A stretch of DNA of 64,000 bases, from assembly GCF_011745365.1 (NCBI RefSeq), contig NW_024468911.1, forward strand, positions 3,342,759 through 3,406,758. Direction: 5' to 3'. Both the position numbers and the translations under genes were made by a program. Source of the DNA: Cryphonectria parasitica EP155. Taxonomy: Eukaryota; Ascomycota; Sordariomycetes; Diaporthales; Cryphonectriaceae. This document shows positions 40,750 through 50,958 of the stretch, in pieces. Position 1 is the first letter of the stretch. Every line of letters starts with the position of its first letter. The notes under the pieces are model-generated. The model saw only the letters and a program-made list of their open reading frames with translations, did not search any database and was not told where the DNA came from.

Positions 40750-42214
40750 CTAGTGCTCGTCGCTCCCCTCCATCTTCATGAGCCATTTGTTCATCTGGGA
40801 ATACTTATCCATAAAGGTCTTCTCGAGTTTCTCGCAGGCAGCCCAGATGGTGTCGGTCGGCTTCCAGTAGGTCTTGCAGTTGGTGAAGATCTGTGTCATA
40901 TCGCCCAGGAATTCTTCCTCACTGGTGTACTCGCTTGCGTCCATCTTGGCCTTCATGGTGGATAGGTCCATAGGCTTTGCGATCTTTTCAAAATAGTCAG
41001 GCACGTTGTCGACAACTGGGTCGACTGGATCTTTGAACGGGCCAACTAGCCGGGTCCAGAATCCTAGGAGGCAGGGAAGGAAAAGAAGGGAAAATCATGT
41101 TAGCTCTTATGTATCGCTTATTTGGCAGGCACATCATAGATGAGCAATGGCTGCTTGGTGTTGACGCACCTGGTCCTGAGAGCATACGGGCGAGCAGATC
41201 TTGACAGAACAGCAGCTTCTGCTCAGTTGTGAACTCTTGGGGCTCACCATTCGCAGCGACGTTAGAACGACGACGAGGCGCGGCTTTGACAACGGGCACT
41301 GCCTTGGTCTTGCGAGCGGCAGCCTTGGATGCTGGTCCGTTAGAAAACATTTCGGGGCGGCGCTGCTTCTTGGAGGACAAGGAAGCAGGGTCAGCCTCTT
41401 CCTCATCTTCCTGGTCGAGGTAATGCACTACCTTGCGCTGTTGCTGAGCGGGCGTGAAGGCGGCATGGGTACTGTTGCCTCCAAACTGGACAAGAGGTAA
41501 GGTGTCTGGCCTGCTCATGGCAAGTACCAGCTCACTAAGGACCTCCTGTGGCAGGGACTTGGCGAACTCGGCGTTGCCCTCAGATGACCGGACGTACTCA
41601 GCAGCCCACTCGAGAAGAAGCCTCCGCATGGACGACCCCTCTGGAGTGTCCTTCCAGACCTGTACGAGCAATGGAGCAGCGGGAATACGCTCCGTCGCCT
41701 GTCGAACATCCATCATGGCCTCGATTGTCTGATGGCAGAGACCCTCAATTTCCAGGGTGTGGCCCAGCTTCCAGACGCCCACCAAGACTTCATACGATGG
41801 CATGGGCGCATCGGCCGGGACGACCATGCCCGTGTACATGAAGTGCTGGGCGAAGCCAAAGACCTCCACAGAAGTGTCGTGAAGTTTGACGATGGACTCT
41901 ATAGCATCTTCGCCCTGGTTGGCAAAGTGCTTGCGGTAGGAGGCCGACTTGGCGCAGAGGAAATCCTTTTGGATGGCAAAAGGCACCTCCTCAGGGCCGA
42001 CCAGCGCAACGACGAACTGGGGGTGAGGCTCAAGCCACGAGAAGCGCGTAGGGTCGACATCCTTGGGGACTGTAGCAGCGACTGCTGCTGCTGGAGCGGT
42101 GGTCTGAGCGGAAGGGTTCTCAGCGGGAGGGGCCGAAGAGACTGCAGGAGCAGCAGCCACTGAAGGCGGTGCAGCCGATGAGAAGGGGGATTGTTGTTGC
42201 TGTTGGAAGCTCAT
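40750..42214 (-). CDS. BTB domain plus atypical C-terminal bromodomain
   Basis: Exons 42214-41170 and 41063-40750 on the minus strand; 452 residues. After a Gln/Pro/Ala-rich N-terminus (about 1-55) comes a BTB/POZ fold (FVVALVGPEEVPFAIQKDFL, ASYRKHF, FGFAQHFMYTGMV, ending in a helical tail to about 230). A basic linker with KKQRRPEMF and APRRRSN could act as a nuclear signal. The C-terminal 110 residues are a bromodomain: FCQDLLARML, VGPFKDPVD, VPDYFEKIAKPMDLSTM, then IFTNCKTYWKPTDTI. Two key positions differ from typical bromodomains: the WPF shelf reads GPF, and the Asn that binds acetyl-lysine (TNCxxYN) is Trp (YW). The intron (G|GTGCGT...CCTAG|GA) falls inside the bromodomain and restores SGPGFWTRLVG. 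BTB suggests a scaffold role in chromatin; acetyl-lysine reading is doubtful. Function unknown. Confidence 0.88.
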
Positions 42215-43465
42215 TGTCTCGCTATTTCTTGTGATTGTGGTTGTATTTGGTTGTAGGTCTAATTGTTGTGCTGCTGAGATTAGTACTTATGTTGCGTGCT
42301 GGAGTATGTTCAGGGAGGGGGGGGGGGGGAATTAATGGGTGTGAAAACTGCAAGCTCAAAATTTTTGGTCTGCAAAGACGAACAGCTTGGTAGAAATACA
42401 AGAACAGAAGTAGACTCTGGTTCAAAGCATAATATTGACCAAGTGAATATCTGGTATTGATGAAGGAAAGACCTACCGTAATGGTTTTTGGATGTGGTCT
42501 TGAAGAATCTGGAAGGTCCTGTTGGGTGAGAATGCCCAGACCACAAAGAAAAGAAAGAAGGAAAACAGAAGAGTCAACCTCTGCCACAACAGCTTATACC
42601 ATCAAGAATTTAATTGATAAGATCTTGGTAGCAGAAGGTCCAGCTATGAAGGTTTGGTGAATGTTCACTGAGATCAAGGGTTGAAAATGAGCGTGGGTGT
42701 GAGTTCAAGTCCTGAAAGTAACGTGAGTTGCGGATATCGATGAGCTGCAGCGTCCAAACTTTGAAAGTGAAATGCTCCCTGAGTGAATCAGAAGGGTAAG
42801 TGACATTGATGACTAATCTACGTGAGAGGAAGGTGCTGCTTTGCCCCACTTCTGGAGGGTATCGCTTGCACAGGTCCTCTTGACACTCCCCAACTCACCG
42901 CTTCAGTCAATTCATTTGTCTTGCAGCATCATCAATTTTTTGGTATTAACTTTATACTCATGATGTCTCAGCTTTTTATCCCAAATACAGTTAAGAAACC
43001 TGGCTTATTCAATCATTCCACCCACCAAGGCTGAGCTCAACACCCACCCCTCTTTCAATTTTTACACACAACCACACGCTAATGATCAACTAAATTCCCA
43101 GATGAGTTGTCTTGCACAGCCTACATATATGCATGGGCGCCTTCAATGCCCTATCATGTCGGTCCTGGATTGGTTCCAATACTCAGCCACTGGACATGCA
43201 CAGCAGTAGACCTTGCCAAAGCGGGAGGAATGGTGCGAAGGATCCAACACTTTGCAAGAGAAGATTGTGTGGGCCTCACAGGCTGACATGCGCCAGGCGG
43301 CCTCACACGACTGATTAATGATATATATCTTCTTTTCTTTGGAGCCTTGACATCTCCCTTTCCACTTCTCATCATCAGGTCTGCATCCTAAATTTCAGCC
43401 AGCCATCCCAGAGAGACAAGGAGCAAAGAGAGGGGGAAAAAGACATTGCGTTGAATCTCTCCTCC
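42215..43465. other. Divergent upstream region, BTB-bromodomain and unknown gene
   Basis: 1.25 kb with a G run (about 42317-42329). The + strand GAGTTCAAGTCC at 42702-42713 looks like a tRNA B box but lacks a matching T stem, so no tRNA is called. Confidence 0.6.
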
Positions 43466-44020
43466 ATGGGTTCTGATACCTCTCGGCACTGTCCTGAAGC
43501 CAGCACCCCTGGACCCATCGAGCGTCAAGGGCCTAGTGTGCCTCCTGCACCTATCGCAATGGGCTTCCCGCCGCAGTCCCCTTTCCCCGCCCAGCACGAG
43601 CGCCTCCTCCTCGAGCTGCTTCCCCTCAAGAACAGCGATGCCTTCCGCAACTGGATCACCAGCCCCCTCGTCCAGGGCTCGTGGCGCGAGTTCTGCCACG
43701 ACTTCCTGGCGCGCAACCAGTCGACCCCTGAGGCGGACAAGGATCTCGTCGCCAAGCAGGCCACGGATGCCATCCGCTCTAGGACGGCCAAGTATGTCGC
43801 CTACCACCCGGCCAAGAACGGTTGGACGGCTGAGGACCACCATATTCGGTTTATCGTGACCGTCGTCGAGGACAACCGCCTCAACGGTGGGATCTGGACC
43901 GATGTGGACCGGCACAGTAAACAACTTGCGATGGCGAGGGCTGTGTATGAGGTGCTGGGCTATCTGAGGGTGATGGCGGCTGTTGGGATGGATACAAGTC
44001 CACCGTCTTACGATGCTTGA
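43466..44020 (+). CDS. Hypothetical protein, 184 residues
   Basis: Single-exon ORF from ATG at 43466. I do not recognise the family. The first 40 residues are Pro/Ser-rich (CPEASTPGPIERQGPSVPPA). The rest has protein-like composition with alternating hydrophobic and charged positions: ERLLLELLPLKNSDAFRNWI, GSWREFCHDFLARNQSTP, RSRTAKYVAYHPAKNG, then DHHIRFIVTVVEDN and a last helix RAVYEVLGYLRVMAAVG. GC-rich third positions match neighbouring real genes, and no intron is needed. No signal peptide or membrane segment is seen. A 24-nt T tract follows 52 bp after the stop. It stands between divergent BTB-bromodomain and convergent folate genes, which gives no clue to its role. The opposite-strand 178-codon ORF over the same DNA lacks these traits. 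Confidence 0.65.
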   Translation: MGSDTSRHCPEASTPGPIERQGPSVPPAPIAMGFPPQSPFPAQHERLLLELLPLKNSDAFRNWITSPLVQGSWREFCHDFLARNQSTPEADKDLVAKQATDAIRSRTAKYVAYHPAKNGWTAEDHHIRFIVTVVEDNRLNGGIWTDVDRHSKQLAMARAVYEVLGYLRVMAAVGMDTSPPSYDA

Positions 44021-44355
44021 GGAAAGGAGAGATGGAGAAGATCTTTGATAAATTTTAAATTCTAAATTTAAATTTTTTTTTTTTTTTTTTTTTTTTGCCC
44101 CAAGAAGAGGACGCTTAATCGCATTCGCATGTAATTAGTCGGTTCACCGAGGCTTCATCTTCTCATTCGAGCCAAGCCCACCGTGAATCTTTCGAATAGC
44201 TATCACCTTGTCAGAAAAGGCCAGCCCCCTTCACTCGTGTGCATAGCTGTCGATGGATGTTGGCAGCAGCAACAGTTGAACCTACCCATTGGGCTGCGGC
44301 AACAAGGTAGGCTACCGAGATCCTGTCCAATTGTACCAGGAATCGCAAAGAAATC
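44021..44355. other. Short convergent 3' spacer with T24 tract
   Basis: 335 bp between two convergent stop codons. Contains T24 at 44073-44096 next to an AT-rich AAATTTAAAT-like stretch. Nothing else seen. Confidence 0.7.
44073..44096 (+). repeat. 24-nt T tract
   Basis: Uninterrupted T run 52-76 bp after the stop codon of the hypothetical gene. Confidence 0.95.
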
Positions 44356-46264
44356 TCAATACCTCCAGATGGCATCGCTCATCTTCACGACCTGCCCCAT
44401 CTCCTTGACATCGTGCACCCGCACAACATCAGCGCCGCCCTCGACCGCCGCAGCAACGGTCGCCGCGGTACCCCAGATTCTCTCGGCCGGCCTCGCCACG
44501 CCCGTGACCTTGCCGATGAAGCTCTTCCTGCTCGAGCCGACCAGCCAGGGCAGGTTCTGCAGGCCGGGCCACTCCCTGAGCTCGCGCAGGCGCCGCAGGA
44601 TGGTGAGGTTCTGCGCGCCCACCTTGGCAAAGCCCAGACCCGGGTCGAGGATGATCCGCCAGCGCCGGACACCTGCTGCCTCGGCGGCAGCGACGCGCTC
44701 GAGGAGCTCTTTGGCTATGGCGGGGACGAGGGCGTCATCGTCACTGTCGTCGTCGCGCGCGGTGCTGGACTCGTCATTATCGCTTGCGCCGGACGAGGAG
44801 GAGGAGCTGCTGCCCCCATAATCATTGAGGCTGCTCATCGTGGCCGGCGTACCGCGCATGTGCATCAGGCACACTGTCTTCCCCAGCCTCGCCATAGTGG
44901 GAAACATCTCCGGGTCCATGGCGCCAGCTGAGACGTCGTTGACGATATCCGCGCCCGCCTGGACCGCCGCCTCGGCCACACGTGCGCGGTACGTGTCGAC
45001 GCTGATGAGAACATCCTCTGCTCCCGGCTGGGCGCGGATGAGCTTGATCGCGGGCACTACACGACTGAGCTCTTCATCTGCCGAGACCTCGGGGCGGCTA
45101 GGCGCCGTCGACTGACCGCCGACGTCGATCATGGTCGCGCCGGAAGCGATGAAGGTGCGGATGGTGTCGGCAAGCGAGGATGTGGCGTGCGTGCCGCCAT
45201 CAGAGAAAGAATCGGGCGTCATATTCAGGATGGCCATGACATGTGTCTTGCGAGAGGGTTTCAAGGCCTGAAGGGGTGGTTGTGTGTGAGACAACGGAGT
45301 CAGGGTGGTAAGCGGTGGGCTGGAGGGCGGGAGCTCGTTCAGGTAGTCCTGAGTGAACTTCCAAGGGTTTTTTGGGAAGATGGCCTTGGTCGGGATGAGT
45401 CTGGTCCTCATGTGAGCCTATCAAGTACTTTCTCTCTCACTCACACACACACACACTCTCTCTCTCTCTCTCACAACTACACAGGAGTGGGTTGTTACTC
45501 ACTCTGCAAGAGGACGAAGGACAAACTCCCTTTCCAGGATGCCAACGTGTGGGACCTTGAGCCTCTCATGGTTGACGGCCTCATCCTCGTAGAGCAGTAT
45601 ATCAAGGTCAATATTTCTCGGTCCTTTGTCGATGACCTTCTTCCGCCCCATAAGCCTCTCGATCTCCTGGAGCTGGTCCAGCAGTGCGAGTGGCTCCAAC
45701 GTCGTCTCTACCTAAAACAAAAAGTAGTCTATGTAAGCCTACCTGACCCAGTCCAGGCTCATGATCGACATAGATACCTGAGAGGGAGAGGGGGAGAGAG
45801 AAAGGATATCCGTAACTTACCTCACAAGTCCCGTTGACGAAGCGGTCCTGGTCAGCATAGTACATGGGCTCAGTTTCCCACAAGCTGCTCGTCCTCTTCA
45901 CCCTGATGCCCCTCGCGTCCATCTCACGGCAGGCCCGCTCGATCTCGGCGATCCGATCACCAAGGTTGCTCCCCAGGGCGATGTACGCCGTCCGAGCCGT
46001 CTTCTGTTTCGATTTCCCAGTAGCCATGTCGTCACTCGCTCTCTCAATTCGGATCTGTCTGGGAAAGGTATAACGTGTGAATTTCTTGGGATCCTCTTGG
46101 GAAAGTCGCCGAGGGCCTGAGGAGAAGGGTTTTCTGAGGTGGTGGATGATGACTACCGCAGCAGTGCCTGAGAGCCGGGTCTGGACTGTTGCTGGTCTTG
46201 CAGCTGCATGGTGGAGGGATCTGGAGCCGAAGGAGCGTAGTAGCAGCAGATGACTACTCCTCAT
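44356..46264 (-). CDS. Bifunctional HPPK-DHPS folate synthesis enzyme (FOL1-type), no FolB domain
   Basis: Exons 46264-45821, 45711-45503, 45400-44356 on the minus strand; 565 residues. It makes dihydropteroate: HPPK pyrophosphorylates 6-hydroxymethyl-dihydropterin, and DHPS joins it to p-aminobenzoate (the sulfonamide target). HPPK part: TAYIALGSNLGDRIAEIE, SSLWETEPMYY, QDRFVNGTCE, KGPRNIDLDILLY (family signature). DHPS part: AILNMTPDSFSDGG, MIDVGGQSTAPSRPEVS, ADIVNDVSAG, IILDPGLGFAK, GSSRKSFIGKV. A Ser/Asp-rich insert lies between. The first 55 residues are Arg/Ser-rich without acids (MRSSHLLLLRSFGSRSL, then PFSSGPRR) and look like a mitochondrial presequence. The dihydroneopterin aldolase domains that begin yeast Fol1 are missing. 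Intron 2's acceptor is a choice: CAG before 45400 gives LAELIPTKAI; a GAG 6 nt upstream also keeps frame. Confidence 0.93.
45440..45477 (+). repeat. CA/CT microsatellite inside the folate gene's second intron
   Basis: CACACA followed by CTCTCT units fill most of the 102-nt intron between the HPPK and DHPS parts. Confidence 0.85.
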
Positions 46265-46317
46265 TGCCGTTTTCGATGATCAGAAAAAAAACTCGAAAAG
46301 GAATTATATCAGGACAC

Positions 46318-46349
<32 letters not shown>

Positions 46350-47315
46350 TCCGGTGAGGCCAGGGGTTCAGTTTAGGCTTGTCAGGGTCCAGCAGGGCTA
46401 GCGTAGGGTCAGCTCTCCCCAGCGATGGGGTTCGGGTGGTAGGCTCCATGGATGGACTTATTTTTTCTTTGGTGGTAGCAAGTTGTTGGTGGAACCTGGT
46501 TGCAAGCTACTGAGACTCCTGGGGCGCTGAGGTAGGGAGCAGCCCGCTAAGCACCCGCAGTAAAGAGGCGGGTATTAGCGGGGCATTCACTGACTGATCT
46601 GAAGACTGCTGTGGTGTTTCTCTCCATACTTTCTTAATAATTTGATGAAATAGAAAAAACGACATTTTAATGCTATGGTAAACTAATATGAAAATTGATG
46701 TAGCATTAAATACTACTTGAAGCATTTATTCATATATGTAGCAGGCCAATCCACCCCAAACATCTGACACGCCTTCTACAAGGAGGCTGGTCATGTTACT
46801 TGCTAAGGAATATCGTTGCCAACTGTGACTTATTGTTGTTACCTCGGCACGCCCTGCGGTGAACTAACCAAACAGCCTTCCCACCAAAGAGTGTAACAAA
46901 TATTTGGGGAAGTTCTGATGCAGACATATAACGGCTGATAGTTTGGCCCGGCGCTCAGGTCATGCATGAGCCCAGTGGCCCACACCACTAAACCACCTAC
47001 GTAGTAACGTCGATCCGCCGACTGCCTCGGCTCGCTCTCCACACTCTCGCGTCCCGCCCGCATGTGTAGTAAACCGAGAGAGGGTCGTTGCATCCCCAGC
47101 TTTCCCCGGATTCCCTTTCTCTGGTTTGAAAACGAAGAAAAGGGTGGCTCCTTGTACTTTTTGATTTTGTTCTTCTTCTCTTCCATTTCTTCCCATTTCT
47201 GCAGCCTTTGAGGATATTGTTTTACATACCCATTGCTTTGCTCAACTACCATCAGCTCAGAATCACATCTCTTCATCTTCCGATCGCAAAACAACAACCA
47301 GCATCAACCGTCAAG
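46265..47315. other. Divergent region between folate enzyme and nitronate monooxygenase
   Basis: 1.05 kb. Apart from an A29 run on the + strand (46318-46346), nothing stands out. AT-rich around 46620-46730. Confidence 0.6.
46318..46346 (+). repeat. 29-nt A tract (T29 on the folate gene's strand)
   Basis: Uninterrupted. It lies 54-82 bp upstream of the folate gene's start, where poly(dT) can act as a nucleosome-excluding promoter element. Confidence 0.95.
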
Positions 47316-48536
47316 ATGGCCTCACCACGTAAGTTTCTTTTCTCGCTTGTCCTCCTCCTCCTCCTCCTCCAGTCTCGAGTTAAAGCCACTGACACTTTGC
47401 CTCCAACCCAAACAGAGAAGATCCGCACCCCGATCACCGATCTGTTCAAGATCAACCACCCCGTCCTCCTCGCCGGCATGAACGTAGCCGCGGGCCCCAA
47501 GCTCGCCGCAGCCGTGACCAACGCTGGCGGCCTCGGCGTCATCGGCGGCGTCAACTACACGCCAGACATGCTCCGTGACCAGATCGCCGAGCTCAAGTCC
47601 TACCTGACCGACAAGAGCGCCCCCTTCGGCGTCGACCTCCTGCTGCCCCAGGTCGGCGGCAGCGCCCGCAAGACCAACTACGACTACACCAAGGGCAAGC
47701 TGGACCAGCTGATCGACATTGTCATCGAGGAGAAGGCGAGCCTCTTTGTGAGCGCCGTCGGCGTCCCCCCTCGCCACGTCGTCGAGAAGCTGCACAAGAA
47801 CGGGATCCTGTACATGAACATGATCGGCCATCCCAAGCACGTCAAGAAGTGCCTGGACCTCGGCTGCGACATCATCTGCGCCCAGGGCGGCGAGGGCGGC
47901 GGCCACACCGGCGACGTCGCCACCACCATCCTGATCCCCGCCGTCGTCGACGCCGTCAAGGGCCACAAGAGCCCCCTCACAGGCCTGCCCGTCCAGGTCA
48001 TCGCCGCAGGCGGCATCCACAACGGCAACCTGCTCGCCGCCAGCCTGATGATGGGTGCCTCCGCCGTCTGGGTCGGCACCCGCTTCGTCCTCTCCGACGA
48101 GGCCGGCGCCCCGGACTCCCACAAGGAGGCCGTCCGCACCGCCAGCTTCGACGACACCATCCGCACCCTCATCTTCACCGGCCGCCCCCTGCGCGTGCGC
48201 AAGAACCCCTACATTACCCACTGGGAGACCGAGCGCCAGCAGGAGATCAAGGACCTGACCGCCAAGGGCGTCCTGCCCTACGAGGCCGACCTCGACAAGG
48301 TCATGAGCGGCGAGCTGACCCAGCCGCCCAAGGGCATGGAGGTCCCCGGTGCCGCCGATGGCGAGGTCGACATCGACGAGCTGATGGACCAGTTCCGCCC
48401 CTTCCTGATGGGCGCCGCCGCCGCCGTGTGTAACGAGAAGAAGAGCGCCAAGGCCATTGTTGATGAATTCGTGGACGACGCTGCTGCCTCCTTGCAGAGG
48501 GGCGCCCAGCTGGTCAAGACCTCGTCCAAGTTGTGA
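47316..48536 (+). CDS. Nitronate monooxygenase (2-nitropropane dioxygenase family)
   Basis: Exons 47316-47328 and 47416-48536; 377 residues when spliced. This FMN enzyme oxidises alkyl nitronates such as propionate-3-nitronate to aldehydes and nitrite in the cytosol or peroxisome. Spliced N-terminus MASPQKIRTPITDLFKINHP is typical of fungal NMOs. Then come LLAGMNVAAGPKLAAAVTNA, GGLGVIGGVNYTP, VSAVGVPPRHVVEKLH, IICAQGGEGGGHTGD (FMN phosphate region and the family's active-site His), VIAAGGIHNGNLLAASLMMG and GASAVWVGTRFVLSDE. Exon 1 codes only four residues. Donor C|GTAAGT and acceptor AACAG|AG are good, and branch CTGAC is present. The 87-nt intron is stop-free and a multiple of three, so a retained form keeps the frame and gains a signal-peptide-like N-terminus (see intron entry). 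Confidence 0.95.
   Translation: MASPRKFLFSLVLLLLLLQSRVKATDTLPPTQTEKIRTPITDLFKINHPVLLAGMNVAAGPKLAAAVTNAGGLGVIGGVNYTPDMLRDQIAELKSYLTDKSAPFGVDLLLPQVGGSARKTNYDYTKGKLDQLIDIVIEEKASLFVSAVGVPPRHVVEKLHKNGILYMNMIGHPKHVKKCLDLGCDIICAQGGEGGGHTGDVATTILIPAVVDAVKGHKSPLTGLPVQVIAAGGIHNGNLLAASLMMGASAVWVGTRFVLSDEAGAPDSHKEAVRTASFDDTIRTLIFTGRPLRVRKNPYITHWETERQQEIKDLTAKGVLPYEADLDKVMSGELTQPPKGMEVPGAADGEVDIDELMDQFRPFLMGAAAAVCNEKKSAKAIVDEFVDDAAASLQRGAQLVKTSSKL
47329..47415 (+). other. Intron of the NMO gene: stop-free, 87 nt, encodes a signal-peptide-like segment if retained
   Basis: Retention would read MASP, then basic RK, a hydrophobic core FLFSLVLLLLLL and a polar end QSRVKA before TDTLPPTQTEK and the normal enzyme. 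This has the n, h and c regions of a secretion signal with Ala at -1 and Val at -3. The Leu run comes from the CTC-rich pyrimidine tract, so it may be chance. Confidence 0.8.
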
Positions 48537-49197
48537 AATATGATGAAGATTTTGTCAAAAGTGTGAATTAGCCTTGCGATAGTTTTGTGTTTTTTTTTTT
48601 TGTTTTTTTTCTATTTCTACATGTCGACCTAGCTCAGGCGTGGACTGCGGAGGGGCTGTTAAGCTCGAGAGTAGCTGAGATGCTGAGTTGCTGCATGACA
48701 CGGTTTACTCTTTGATAGGGTTACGACATCAGAAGGCGTTACATTGGGACAGGTCGGCAAGAATCTCTTTTTCTTCATACAGCCTGTAGATGTGGATGAT
48801 GATAAATATACTGCCATTTCTGTTTTAACAAAAAAAAATCATAATGTACCAAAGTCGATGATCGATACCGTTTTCCTTGCCCCGACGCGACTCGTCTAAG
48901 AGTAGCCAATCTAGCGCCACGTCTCATCGTAACCACATCAAGAACGACGACTGCTGTGTTTTGTTGTTGAGTTTTTCTTTTTCTTTTTGCGCGCCGTATG
49001 ATGGCAGGATCGATAATTTTCTCTCTTCCCTCTTCTTTTCCCACCCTTCGTCCCCCAGATCCGTTGCGGCCCCAAGCATGGCTCATGATCATTCCCCATA
49101 ACTTGTGCGCGCCCGCCACATTAAGGAGTGAAGCAAAGGTTATTCTATTGGAAAGTGTGTGTGTATGTGTGCTGCGTGACGGCTGGATGGGATTCGC
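48537..49197. other. Convergent 3' flanks of NMO and ArfGAP genes
   Basis: T-rich tracts at 48588-48611 and an A run near 48829-48837; no gene seen. Confidence 0.6.
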
Positions 49198-50958
49198 TCA
49201 GCTGCCCAGGTAGCTCCGGATGGCACCCTGCAGCTTGCTAGCACCGTCGCCGAGGACCTGTTGTAGGTTTTCCAGGTCGTCGCCAGCCGTGATACCGAAC
49301 TTGCGGATGAAGTCCTTGGCGGCACTCTCGAGGTCGCCATACTCCTCCGTCTGCTCCTCATCGGGGCGTCCAAAGTAGGCATTGGACGAGATGGCTGAGG
49401 CGCCCTCGAAACCTTGCAGGCGCGTCTTGGCCTCGGCTTGCGCGTTTGGATCGTACGAGCCCTTGCCGAAGAACTCGTCGGATGAGATGCTCTTTTGGTT
49501 GCCAAATTTGCTTCGCGCGTATTTCTCCTCATCTGATCACCGGAGAGGTCAGTAAGCCAAATCACATTCATTGTCCCAGCAGGCAAAAACAAAGAAAATG
49601 GTCAGAACGCACCAGTCTCGGGGGCAGCCTTGATCGGCCCAACAGACCCGAAGCCACCGGTGCCAGTCTGCTTCTTGGCCGCCGCCGCAGCCTTGTTGGC
49701 ACCAATTTGGCCAAAACCTAGCCGGCCCATTCCCATACCGAGTCGCTCCACCTCGGAAGCCGACTTCTCCCGCGTGTGAGATGCAGAACCGTAGCCTCCG
49801 CGCGGCGGGCTGACAGGGGTTGGGGAGACAATGCTGGTGCTGGACTCGGCAGCCGCCTTCTTGGCCTCGGCCTCCTCCTCGTCGGGATTGTAGCCCAGCT
49901 TCTCGATGCGCTCTGCTTCCTCCTTTGCCTTCTTCTCCGCCTCGTCAAAGTCAATGTCGGCAGCTGCGACAACCTTCTTGGCGCCCAACTTGCTGCCGGC
50001 CTTCTTGGCGCCCAGCACGCTCGTCTTCTTAGCTCCAGTCGACGTCTTCTTGAGCGCGGATGAGTGTGTTATGCGAGCAGCAGCAGGCTTTGGTGGTTCG
50101 CCAGCTGCGGGCGAAGTGGCACGGGCACCGCCATTTTCTCCGCCGGCCTTGAGGAAAGGAGACGCAGTGCGGCTGATGACTGGCGGGGTCGCGGTTCGGG
50201 AAACTGGCGGCGTGGGCTTCTTGATAGCGGGCTTGTCCCAGGATGAAAAGAAGTCGTCATCGGGCTCTCCAGCCGGGGTGGATGTACCGTCGGCCGACTC
50301 GCCGTCAGTGATAACGACCTCAGTCGGGTAACTAGAAGCCCCTCAGTCAGTAAGAGAAAGATGTGGAGACTCGTGTCACGGCGCATCGTTAACGTACTCC
50401 AGGGCATCCTTAGCGGCCCGTCTTTTGAGCTCGTCCTTGTACTTGGTCGCCGCGTTGGACTGGTACTTGGTCTTGGGGTCTTTGCTGTTCAGCGCGGCGG
50501 TACCGCCATTGGACTGAAAGAACTTGGTGGCAGATTCGTTGCCGCCAACCTTCATGATACGGAGCTGGTCCCATTGCCACTCTTTTGATAGTAATCATGC
50601 CGTCAGCGCGAGATCGGTACACCATGTAGAGTCGCGCAACGAACACACTTACGGTCAAGGTTGGTCGACCGCACAAAGGAGATGTGGACGCCAAGGTTTC
50701 GATGGTTGGAGGAGCAGTCGAGGCAGAGGTAGATGCCGAAGGGCACCGAGGTCCATGTTGGGTTTTTCTGGCCGCAATCGAAACAGATCTGCCGGGGCGA
50801 GGACTGTCAGTAATCAGAGCCCCTGAGAGAGCCGCGCAGCTGGTTGTCTGTTCCTGCGCGCGCCGTGCATGAATTGTACCAACCTTGTTTGCTGGCTTGG
50901 TCTTGAGCTTCTCGAAGATCTTTAGCGACTGCTGCTTGGAGGCGAGCGCGGCACTCAT
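49198..50958 (-). CDS. GLO3: Glo3-type ADP-ribosylation factor GTPase-activating protein
   Basis: Exons on the minus strand: 50958-50884, 50788-50653, 50581-50398, 50331-49613, 49532-49198; 482 residues. Glo3/ArfGAP2-3 stimulates GTP hydrolysis on Arf1 during COPI vesicle traffic between Golgi and ER. The zinc finger is CFDC...CLDC ([36 protein letters not shown]) with the catalytic Arg in NHRNLG, followed by [21 protein letters not shown] long Lys/Ala/Ser-rich linker ([20 protein letters not shown]) leads to the Glo3 motif region [14 protein letters not shown] and [14 protein letters not shown], then [11 protein letters not shown], features of ArfGAP2/3 rather than Gcs1. Intron 2 ends in an AAAAG acceptor, the first AG after the CTGAC branch, and gives NLDQWQWDQL as in relatives. 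It is divergent from TIM21. Confidence 0.95.

Noticed and set aside
42650..42730. tRNA-like B box (GAGTTCAAGTCC)
   Set aside because: Flanking bases cannot form the T stem or an acceptor stem.
47322..48221. 299-codon ORF antisense to the NMO gene
   Set aside because: Asp/Val/Ala/Gly-repetitive shadow of a strongly codon-biased gene.
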